This document shows positions 7,680 to 13,117 of a DNA stretch of 13,117 nt, in pieces. Under the pieces are notes generated by a model that searched no databases, was not told where the DNA came from, and saw only the letters and a list, made by a program, of their open reading frames with translations. Each line of letters opens with the position of its first letter. Positions within the stretch are counted from its first letter, which is position 1. A program made the position numbers and the translations under genes. The DNA is taken from NCBI GenBank assembly GCA_052143655.1, contig JBKQSL010000174.1:1-13117 (forward strand), in the 5' to 3' direction. This DNA comes from CAVSUR01 sp052143655 (GTDB taxonomy: Bacteria > Actinomycetota > Actinomycetes > Streptosporangiales > Streptosporangiaceae).

Positions 7680-8217
7680 TCACAGGTGGGCGTGCGACGC
7701 CTCCTTGTCGAGGATCTGGCAGACCTCTGGCCATGGCAGTTGCAGTTGACTTGTCCGCGACCAGTAGGCATGCGCGGACCGGACCGCAACGCTCAACCCC
7801 GAGTGCGGCAGTGGACGCAGGGATGGACCGGGCCAGCCGACGCAGGGCATTGCCGGGCCCGCGATCACTGGGCGAGATTCCGCTTCCGGCGATGAGGGTG
7901 GCCGCGCGGATGATGTCGAGGACGACCGGATGGGCGCGATCTGCGAGAGAGCCGTAAACGACGAACGGCCAGGGCATGCGAGTAATTGCCCAGCGCAGCC
8001 GCTCCAGCCCGGACCCGAGGTCGGTAGCCATGAACGACGGACTGTCCGCGTTCCATAGGAGGACTATGTCCCCGATTTCGAGGCCGCTGTGACGGATGCG
8101 CAGCGTGATACCCCGGACTTCGCGCCGCTGCCAGGGGGTGATGGCACCGCGGATTTCGACGTGGCGGGCATGCAGGCCCAGCCGCGACAGCGCGGTCAGC
8201 CACGTGTCGAGGAGTGG
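7680..8217 (-). pseudogene. Alanyl-tRNA synthetase-like (class IIc) core remnant, truncated at the N terminus and frameshifted
   Basis: The readable product resembles the second half of the AlaRS aminoacylation core. LEIGDIVLLWN matches the EIWN-type strand. ATDLGSGLERLRWAI matches motif 3 (DTGMGLERL). VLDIIRAATLIAGSGISPSDRGP followed by GNALRRLARS matches the [24 protein letters not shown] segment. A helical tail ending PWPEVCQILDKEASHAHL follows. There is no start codon in frame; a TAG lies at 8218-8220, and roughly the first hundred residues with motifs 1 and 2 are missing, replaced by the glycosyltransferase remnant. One extra G at about 7784-7785 shifts the frame; removing it reads ERCVRSAHAYWSR into the tail. 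It ends without editing or C-Ala domains, so the ancestor was probably a short stand-alone paralogue and not housekeeping AlaRS. The family call is by eye. Confidence 0.6.
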
Positions 8218-9023
8218 CTACGGCTCCTGTGCCATCGCACAGGGCAGCCTCGGCACATGTTCCCCGCCTCCAGGCGAGTGCGGCGACCGGGGTGCCGGAT
8301 CGCAAGGATTCCCCGAATACCGCAGCTCCGGCTTCTGCGTAGTATCGCGCGCACGCGTAGACGAGAACCCGGCCTGCCCGCAGAGCGGCCGTCTTGTTCG
8401 CCCCGCCCAGTTCCCCCGCCATGTCGATGTGGTCAGCTCGGAATAGGTCACTGTGGCGCACTGCGCAGGCTTCGTCGAAGACCGGGCCGATGACCCGGAT
8501 CCGGCGGCCGAGCAGCGCCGCAGCCATGACCGCGACGTGGGGCGCCTTCTCCCCGTCGATACGCCCGAGCCACACGAGATCGGAGCCGTCGGTGGCGGGT
8601 GGTTCTTGTTCGCCCAGCCTCCGTGGAGTAGCAGTACAGCCGGGAGCGGTGCCCATCGAAGGCGTCCGGGGTGTGCCGGAAGTCTGGCGCGTGCTGGAAC
8701 GTGGCGACGTCGCAGTCCAGCTCCTCCCAAGCCCGCCGCCACGCTGGGAGCGACGGGTACTCGTGGCCGACGATGAGCAGGTCATAACCGGCCGACCGCA
8801 GCCTGGCAAGCTGACGGGATCCCGGTGCCAGGTCCTCTAGGCGCACCGGATCGGTGGCCCAGCCATCGCCCAGGCCGGACCGCCACAAGGGACCGAGGAG
8901 ATGAACGTCGGCGCCTGCCCGGCGGGCCCCGATGGCCGCTGCCCACAGCCACCGTTCGATACCCCCGTACCCGGCAGGCGGGAAGGCGTAGCTTCCCGGG
9001 AAGTCACAGACGCCGACCAGCAT
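8212..9023 (-). pseudogene. Family-4 glycosyltransferase (GT-B fold), internally deleted and missing its C terminus
   Basis: The ATG at 9023 shares one base with the serS stop (TGATG), so the genes were coupled. The N-terminal half reads MLVGVCDFPGSYAFPPAGYG with GGIERWLWAA, the glycine-rich acceptor-side loop of GT4 enzymes, down to DAFDGHRSRLYCYS. Near 8618-8628 the frame changes, with less sequence than expected between the lobes. The donor-side lobe resumes as LGEQEPPATDGSDLVWLGRI, then VIGPVFDEAC and ELGGANKTAALRAGRVLVYA, and the donor-sugar motif region FGESLRSGTPVAAL (GT4 E-x7-E area). It then runs into the AlaRS-like remnant after CDGTGAV, so about 60-80 C-terminal residues are gone. 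The acceptor is unknown. It is probably inactive as written. Confidence 0.72.
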
Positions 9024-10315
9024 CACATCTGGGGCGTTCCGTCCGGGCCGAGCGCTTTGAAGCCCAGATAGGGGACGAGCGCATCCGGCATCGATACGGA
9101 ACCGTCCTGCTGCTGGTAGCTCTCCAGGATGGCGGCCATGGTCCGGCCGATCGGCATGCCAGAGCCGTTCATCGTGGCGACGAAGGACCGCGTGCCGTCC
9201 GTGCCCCGGGTGCGGATGTTCGCCCGGCGGGCCTGGAACGTGCCGCAGTCGGAGCAGGAGGAGATCTCCCGGTAGCGCTGCTGGCTGGGCAGCCACACCT
9301 CCAGGTCATAGGTGACCTGAGCGGCGAAGCTCACATCACCAGCGGCCAGCATGATGACCCGGTAGGCCAGGCCCAGCTCCTTCAGGCACGCTTCCGCGTG
9401 GCCGATCATCTTCTCCAGCTCGGCCTGCGACTGGTCTGCGGCGCAGATCCGCACCATCTCAACCTTCGTGAACTGGTGCAGCCGCAGGATGCCGCGGGTG
9501 TCCTTGCCGTAGGACCCCGCCTCGGACCGGTAGCACGGGGTGTGCGCGGTGAATGCCAGCGGCAGCGCGGCCTGGTCGATGATCTCGCCGGCGTGCAGGT
9601 TCGTCAGCGGCACCTCAGCGGTGGGGATCAAGAACAGGTCCCGCGATCCAACACTGGTCTTGAACAGGTCTTCCTCAAATTTTGGCAACTGCCCGGTGCC
9701 AGTCATGGTCTCCCGGGTGACCAGGTTGGGCAGCGAGTACTCGGTGTAGCCGTGCCGCCGGGTGTGCAGGTCGAGGAAGAACGTCGCCAGGGCACGCTCC
9801 AGCGCCGCGCCCGCGCCCCGGGCGATGCTGAACCGCGGGCCGGACAGCTTGGCAGCCCGGGCGAAGTCGAGGATCCCCATCGCCTCACCGAGGTCAACAT
9901 GATCCTTCGGCTCGAACGCGAACGCCGGTGGGTCACCATGGCGGCGGATCTCCACGGCAAAGTCTTCGCTGTCGCCGTCGGGAACCGTATCCAGCGGCAG
10001 GTTCGGGATGCCGAGCAGCAGCTCCCGCAGCTCAGCCCCAGCCCGGTCCTTTTCTGCCTCTGCCTGGTGGATCTGCTCCTTGAGCCGGCGTGCCCGCTCC
10101 TTCAGCTCCGAGACATCCCCGCCCTGCCGGGCCGCCTGCTGCACTTCCTGTGTCACCCGGTTGGACTCGGCACGGAGATGGTCGGCCGTGGTGATGCTGC
10201 TGGTGCGCCGTGAGAACAGCGCCTCCAACGTGACCAGGTCCAGGGCGTAGCCACGGCGGGCGAGGCGGTGCACAGCGTCGGCGCCCATCTCCAGCAGGGC
10301 GCGGGGATCATGCAT
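9023..10315 (-). CDS. serS: Seryl-tRNA synthetase, probable second (non-housekeeping) paralogue
   Basis: SerRS activates serine with ATP and charges tRNA-Ser. The 430-residue product is full length. It has an N-terminal coiled-coil arm at about residues 40-100, the serine-sensing TAEVPLTN loop at 232-239, motif 2 CYRSEAGSYGKDTRG at 261-275 and motif 3 NGSGMPIGRTMAAILE at 383-398. The segment YREISSCSDCGTFQARR at 348-364 differs from the LTSTSNCTTFQARR style I expect in actinobacterial housekeeping SerRS, which points to an accessory copy. The ATG at 10315 overlaps the end of the histidine phosphatase remnant by 8 nt, with GAAGAAGG a few bases upstream as ribosome site. It is the only clearly intact enzyme in the middle of a decayed operon. 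Similar extra copies are known as self-resistance enzymes against SerRS inhibitors and as partners in tRNA-dependent biosynthesis; neither role is shown here. Confidence 0.92.
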   Translation of the reverse strand: MHDPRALLEMGADAVHRLARRGYALDLVTLEALFSRRTSSITTADHLRAESNRVTQEVQQAARQGGDVSELKERARRLKEQIHQAEAEKDRAGAELRELLLGIPNLPLDTVPDGDSEDFAVEIRRHGDPPAFAFEPKDHVDLGEAMGILDFARAAKLSGPRFSIARGAGAALERALATFFLDLHTRRHGYTEYSLPNLVTRETMTGTGQLPKFEEDLFKTSVGSRDLFLIPTAEVPLTNLHAGEIIDQAALPLAFTAHTPCYRSEAGSYGKDTRGILRLHQFTKVEMVRICAADQSQAELEKMIGHAEACLKELGLAYRVIMLAAGDVSFAAQVTYDLEVWLPSQQRYREISSCSDCGTFQARRANIRTRGTDGTRSFVATMNGSGMPIGRTMAAILESYQQQDGSVSMPDALVPYLGFKALGPDGTPQM

Positions 10316-10740
10316 CAGTACCTTCTTCCATCGGTTTCCCTGCTGCCGAACCTAGCAAGCCATCGGCCTGCGTCCCCTCGCAACAGCGCCAGTCGCCGGT
10401 TTTCTGATCCGCTTCCCGGTCAAGATCCGTTATCAGCGCATCGATGATGCTCCGCATCTCAGCATCGGCAAGGACCATCGGTGTTGCGCAGGGGTCTCGG
10501 GAAACAATTACGTCTCCCGGAGCCAGCGCGTGCTGCCGCCGCCAGGTGACCACCGATAGCGCGAGGCCGTGGGTCACCACCAGCCTTAGACCCGGCAAGA
10601 CAAGGGCCGACCGCAGGCCCTCCAGCATTCGCCGGATGCCCTCGCGCTGCGACTCGGTTGCGCCCCGGGGCCTGGCGCGAGGGCCGTGCTGGCCGACCTC
10701 GTAGCAGGCAGGATTCCGGCACTCTCCCGCCGACAGCCAC
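10308..10740 (-). pseudogene. Histidine phosphatase (phosphoglycerate mutase-like) C-terminal remnant
   Basis: The readable part contains GATESQREGIRRMLEGLRSA and LVLPGLRLVVTHGLALSVV, where the THG carries the second catalytic histidine of the histidine phosphatase superfamily. It continues to a CATPMVLADAEMRSIIDAL end segment and stops at the TGA at 10308-10310, overlapping the serS start. The N-terminal part with the RHG phosphohistidine motif is absent. Upstream the reading passes, in a different frame, directly into the kinase remnant, so the first half was lost in a deletion. No start codon with a ribosome site precedes the remnant. The substrate is unknown. The superfamily call rests mainly on the THG context and layout. 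Confidence 0.55.
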
Positions 10741-11196
10741 GGCACGGCGGTGGATCCTGGGCAGCACTTCGCCCTCGATGTAGCTCGCCAGACTCGGAAA
10801 GGCCGTCGGCGCCATAGCCCGGGAATGCAACCGGCGGAGGCCGTGGGCCACTGCGTCGTATTCGTCGGCCGGTGCGGCCGCACCGCCGGGGCTGTCCGCG
10901 ACCAGGCGCATGGCCGCCACGGCCAGATGATCAGCGGCATGCGTCACCTCAGGGGTGAGCCGCGGAGCCCAGCGGCGCAACGCCGCTATCTCGCGGCGGT
11001 ATCTGCCCGGGTCGTACCATGCCTTGATCACATAAGGCGTGTGCTCGTCATCGCAGGCGAGCGCGATCACCGAGGCGCAGCCGGCGTCATGGTAGCCGGT
11101 TACGGTCAGATTCCACGCCGTGGCGGCGGCATCGATGGCCCTGGGCACGCTGTCCAGCCATCTGTTGACGTCTGGGCTGTAGTGGCCGGTCAGCCG
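10710..11196 (-). pseudogene. Aminoglycoside phosphotransferase (APH)-like kinase, N-terminal remnant
   Basis: The remnant reads YSPDVNRWLDSVPRAIDAAA, then TVTGYHDAGCASVIAL, YVIKAWYDPGRYRREIAALRRWA (in two adjoining parts; ATP-binding Lys in VIKAW and likely helix-C Glu in REIAAL), LAVAAMRLVADSPGG and ASYIEGEVLPRIHRRA. This is the N lobe of an APH/choline-kinase-like protein. The catalytic loop (HGD) and the metal-binding D-F-D region of the C lobe are missing. At its 5' end it is joined in frame to the alpha/beta hydrolase at about 11190-11202 with no start codon of its own; at its 3' end it runs into the histidine phosphatase remnant at about 10700-10745. A GTG at the VPRAI position is possible but has no good ribosome site. 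It is inactive as written. Confidence 0.65.
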
Positions 11197-11870
11197 CAGC
11201 CGGTCCCTGGGGATGTTGTGGCCGGTGCCGTCGACGACGACATGGCGTCCCTGCGAGGCGGCCGCGGCGAGCCCTGCCTGCAGGCGCGTCCAGCGCGCGC
11301 GGAACCGGCGGGGCAAAGGGAAGCTGCGGGCAGCGCTCAGGACGACGACGGGCACGTCGGGAAAGGGCCTTGCGGCGGCGCGCAGCTCCCGCAGGGCCGC
11401 GTCGGACGCGGTGACGTCACCGTGCAGCTCATCGGGGTGGACGGCGCGCGTGATCCGCCACCCCCACTGGAGGGCCAGGGGCAGTCCGCTTTCCATCTCC
11501 TCGTGCCCCGGGTCACCAGGACCAGGCCGGTGACCAGGCCCGGCCGGCGGAAGGCCAGCAGCTGGACCAGGATGCCGCCCCAGCTGTGCCCTGCCAGCAC
11601 GCAGGGTCCTGCCGCCAGCCCGGTGATCACCGATGCCAGGTCATCGACCTGGCGGTCGATGACCGCCAGTCCTGGCGCAGGGGCGCTGCCATCGAGCCCC
11701 GCCCGGTCGTAGGCGGCAACGCGCACGTGCGGGGCCAGCAGCGGCATGACCCGCTGCCAGGACGCAGCCCCACAGTTCATCCCCGCCTCAAGCACGACGG
11801 CCGGCTCGCCGGCGCCGGCCTCCACCCGCCGCACGACCCTACGTCCGGGACCCACGTCAGCTTCCCGCAC
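11197..11870 (-). pseudogene. Alpha/beta hydrolase, frameshifted and fused to the kinase remnant
   Basis: Start at the GTG at 11870, overlapping the end of the SnoaL-like gene by 14 nt. Visible fold landmarks are PAVVLEAGMNCGAASWQRVM (oxyanion-side strand and loop), VRVAAYDRAGLDGSAP, the nucleophile elbow AGHSWGGILVQLLAFRRPGL, and the catalytic-His segment HVVVDGTGHNIPRDR. After GLVLV the frame breaks. Adding one G at about 11514 restores LVDPGHEEMESGLPLALQWG, which continues in the next frame to the His motif. At about 11190-11202 the final residues are replaced in frame by the kinase, at a CGGCTG-CGGCTG direct repeat. So this gene carries two lesions: a one-base deletion and a C-terminal truncation. 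The substrate is unknown. Confidence 0.75.
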
Positions 11871-12282
11871 GCGGTTCCCCGATCAGGTCTTCCAGGACCC
11901 GGGGATCGGCGAAGTCGCGGAAGAGCACGATATGACCTTCGCGGATCCGGAGGACCTGGACGGACGTCGCCGTGAACGACCGGCCTGTCGTGGTCACGGT
12001 CCCCTTCGTCCGCATCTCCGCGATCACCACCTCCGGATCCTGGGTCTGGTAAAGCTCCGCCACCTCGAAGTCCTCCAGTCGCAGCGGCGACGCCATGACA
12101 CGCCGCGCGTTCTCGCGGATCGCCTCCCGGCCCTCCAGGCGCGCGGGCATGCCAGGCGGCCCCGCGAAGGGCAACTCGATCACCGCATCGGGCGCGAACA
12201 GGTCGGCGAAACCGTCGGCATCGCCGTTCAGGATCAGGTGGCGGCGCCGGGCCAGGACGTCGGCGGGTGTGGCGGGTGACAT
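11857..12282 (-). CDS. SnoaL-like / NTF2-like small protein (ketosteroid-isomerase-related fold)
   Basis: The 141-residue product has the pattern of the SnoaL-like/NTF2-like alpha+beta cone fold: an N-terminal helix ending LILNGDADGFADLFAPDAVI, ELPFAGPPGMPARLEGREAI, a middle strand PEVVIAEMRTKGTVTTTGRS, and the end strands QVLRIREGHIVLFRDFADPR. Members are cyclases, isomerases or simple ligand binders; the substrate cannot be told. The ATG at 12282 has AAAGGAAGG at 12287-12295 as ribosome site. It is the first gene behind the promoter at 12333-12361, divergent from tetR, and is probably controlled by that TetR. Its end overlaps the hydrolase start. Intact. Confidence 0.82.
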   Translation of the reverse strand: MSPATPADVLARRRHLILNGDADGFADLFAPDAVIELPFAGPPGMPARLEGREAIRENARRVMASPLRLEDFEVAELYQTQDPEVVIAEMRTKGTVTTTGRSFTATSVQVLRIREGHIVLFRDFADPRVLEDLIGEPRAGS

Positions 12283-12320
12283 GCGGCCTTCCTTTCATCC
12301 AGGCAGTTCGATCAACAGTC

Positions 12321-12331
12321 GTTCATTGAAC
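12321..12331. promoter_or_regulatory. Palindromic operator candidate GTTCA-T-TGAAC
   Basis: A perfect 11-bp dyad sits on the predicted transcription start of the SnoaL promoter and about 50 bp before the tetR start. A TetR dimer bound here would block the minus-strand operon. Short TTCATT/TCATTC-like words recur across the gap, so the full operator may be longer. Confidence 0.5.
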
Positions 12332-12332
12332 A

Positions 12333-12361
12333 AGCGTAGAATCGAATGAGCCTCTAGTCAA
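12333..12361 (-). promoter_or_regulatory. Promoter of the SnoaL-hydrolase-serS operon (TTGACT-N17-TACGCT)
   Basis: On the minus strand, TTGACT at 12356-12361 and TACGCT at 12333-12338 are separated by exactly 17 bp, a good primary-sigma promoter. The predicted transcription start at about 12326 lies in the GTTCA-T-TGAAC palindrome, leaving a leader of some 45 nt with the ribosome site of the SnoaL-like gene. Confidence 0.6.
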
Positions 12362-12367
12362 CACCCG

Positions 12368-12373
12368 TAGAAT
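12368..12373 (+). promoter_or_regulatory. -10 box (TAGAAT) of tetR, leaderless start
   Basis: TAGAAT is followed by gaaaca and then the tetR ATG at 12380, so the predicted first transcribed base is the A of the ATG. There is no Shine-Dalgarno sequence. A second copy of CGTAGAAT lies at 12335-12342, and its bases overlap the -10 box of the opposite promoter. No clear -35 box. Confidence 0.45.
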
Positions 12374-12379
12374 GAAACA

Positions 12380-12961
12380 ATGACCACTCCCCGGCCCGGT
12401 TCACGCGCCGAGCAGCGCCGCCGCACCGAAGCGCGCATCCTCGACGCCGCGACCCAGGTCTTCTTCAGCACCGGGTACGACCGGGCCACCATCCGGGCCG
12501 TGGCCTCGGCCGCGGGAGTCGACGCCGGCCTGGTCATGCACTACTTCGGGTCCAAGCGGGAGCTGTACCGGCGAGTGATCGACGCCGCCCCCGTCCCCGA
12601 GGTCAGCGGGACGCCGGCGGAGGCGGCCGAGCAGATCCTCGCCGCGCTCGCCAGCCGGCTGGCGAGCGAGCCGGCCGCGTCGCTGGCCCTCTTGCGCTCG
12701 ATGCTGACCAACCCCGAGGCCGCCAGCGCCGCCAGCGCCGGCATCGCCCGCTACCAGGCGCAGATCGCCCGGGCCATCCGTGCCGACGACGCGGACCTAC
12801 GGGCCGCGATCATCAGCGCCGTCACCCTCGGCATCACGGTCTCCCGGCACCTCATCAAGTCCGACGAACTCGCCACCGCCGACCCGGCGCAGGTCATTGA
12901 GCTGTTGCGCCCCTGCGTGCTTTCACTAGCGGCCCGCTCCGACCACAGCGGGCCGCCTTAA
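12380..12961 (+). CDS. TetR/AcrR-family transcriptional regulator
   Basis: The 193-residue protein has the TetR DNA-binding domain: RTEARILDAATQVFFSTGYD at about 15-34, then the helix-turn-helix ATIRAVASAAGVDAGLVMHY followed by FGSKRELYRRVI at about 36-67. The C-terminal half is an all-helical ligand-binding region, including LRSMLTNPEAASAASAGIARY and VTLGITVSRHLIKSDELA; the ligand is unknown. It is divergent from the SnoaL-like gene, with the palindrome in between, so it most likely represses that operon and perhaps itself. Start: the ATG at 12380 with TAGAAT 6 nt upstream and no ribosome site, consistent with leaderless translation. The stop is inside or beside a strong hairpin. Confidence 0.93.
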   Translation: MTTPRPGSRAEQRRRTEARILDAATQVFFSTGYDRATIRAVASAAGVDAGLVMHYFGSKRELYRRVIDAAPVPEVSGTPAEAAEQILAALASRLASEPAASLALLRSMLTNPEAASAASAGIARYQAQIARAIRADDADLRAAIISAVTLGITVSRHLIKSDELATADPAQVIELLRPCVLSLAARSDHSGPP

Positions 12962-13117
12962 TTGAGACCACCCGCTCCGCTGATGGCCGGATCGACTGAC
13001 CATCCGCGGTGAGAGACAACATCGAGGCCCGCCCGTCACACGGATCGGGCCTGCGTTCGATAAGCCCGTCGCGTTCCAGCTTCGCTACCGCCGACGTGAG
13101 CGCCGGCTGCTTGATCT
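12897..13117 (-). CDS. MarR-family regulator, C-terminal part (start beyond the window edge)
   Basis: Minus-strand reading from the right edge gives IKQPALTSAVAKLERDGLIE then RRPDPCDGRASMLSLTADGQ. This is the recognition helix and wing of a MarR winged-helix domain, with the typical D-x-x-D-G-R-A wing followed by L-T-x-x-G. After this the sequence (SIRPSAERVVSIKAARCGRS) is short and unlike the usual long dimerisation helix. The frame ends at a TGA at about 12897-12899, inside tetR on the other strand, crossing the terminator hairpin. A TAA in a neighbouring frame at about 12958-12960 is where a non-overlapping gene might have ended, so a late frameshift is possible. The target is unknown. Confidence 0.65.
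12929..12956. terminator. GC-rich hairpin at the end of tetR, likely bidirectional terminator
   Basis: GCGGCCCGCT and AGCGGGCCGC form a perfect 10-bp stem with an 8-nt loop, ending three bases before the tetR stop codon TAA. There is no long U-tract, as is common for actinomycete terminators. It lies between convergent tetR and marR, where a shared terminator is expected. Confidence 0.6.

Noticed and set aside
8825..10213. 462-codon plus-strand frame
   Set aside because: It is antisense to serS, which has full synthetase motifs; the plus-strand product has no recognisable domain.
13026..13051. GGCCCG ... CGGGCC inverted repeat as a terminator
   Set aside because: It lies within the MarR wing-coding region (DPCDGRA), has a 14-nt loop and no U-tract; probably codon coincidence.

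Overview
The window is GC-rich DNA with tightly overlapping genes and several start codons placed where a leaderless mRNA would begin. This suggests an actinomycete (Actinomycetota); I cannot name the genus from sequence alone. No rRNA, tRNA, insertion sequence or CRISPR array is visible.

Left edge (1-397, minus strand): a HigB/Gp49-like toxin gene followed by the first codons of its antitoxin. The toxin frame is complete except for a TAG at codon 14, where relatives carry a tryptophan, so it is a nonsense-inactivated toxin. It has a TATACT -10 box placed for a leaderless message.

Centre (816-7500, plus strand): a complete type I Wadjet operon, jetA-jetB-jetC-jetD (DUF3375 kleisin-like, DUF4194 kite-like, MukB-like SMC ATPase, DUF3322/DUF2220 Toprim nuclease). 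Wadjet restricts plasmids by extruding and cutting circular DNA. The four genes overlap by ATGA or sit 1 nt apart. All catalytic motifs are present, but jetC lacks one G near position 4425. This splits the SMC at its hinge into an N half with Walker A and a C half with the signature motif and Walker B.

Right side (7680-12282, minus strand): one compact gene string read from a recognisable promoter near 12333-12361. Its order is SnoaL-like protein, alpha/beta hydrolase, aminoglycoside-phosphotransferase-like kinase, histidine phosphatase, seryl-tRNA synthetase, family-4 glycosyltransferase and an alanyl-tRNA-synthetase-like protein. Only the SnoaL-like gene and serS are intact. The others carry single-base frameshifts or have been fused by deletions that removed the end of one gene and the start of the next. 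Two class II aminoacyl-tRNA synthetase paralogues beside a glycosyltransferase, a kinase and a phosphatase suggest a metabolic pathway using aminoacyl-AMP or aminoacyl-tRNA. I do not recognise it as a described system.

Right edge (12380-13117): a divergent TetR regulator whose likely operator (GTTCA-T-TGAAC) lies on the predicted transcription start of the SnoaL promoter, a strong hairpin at the tetR stop codon, and the C-terminal part of a convergent MarR regulator running off the window.

Overall, a plasmid-defence operon lies between a broken toxin-antitoxin pair and a decaying biosynthetic or stress operon. Because three of the lesions are single-G indels, read or assembly error must be excluded before calling them biological.
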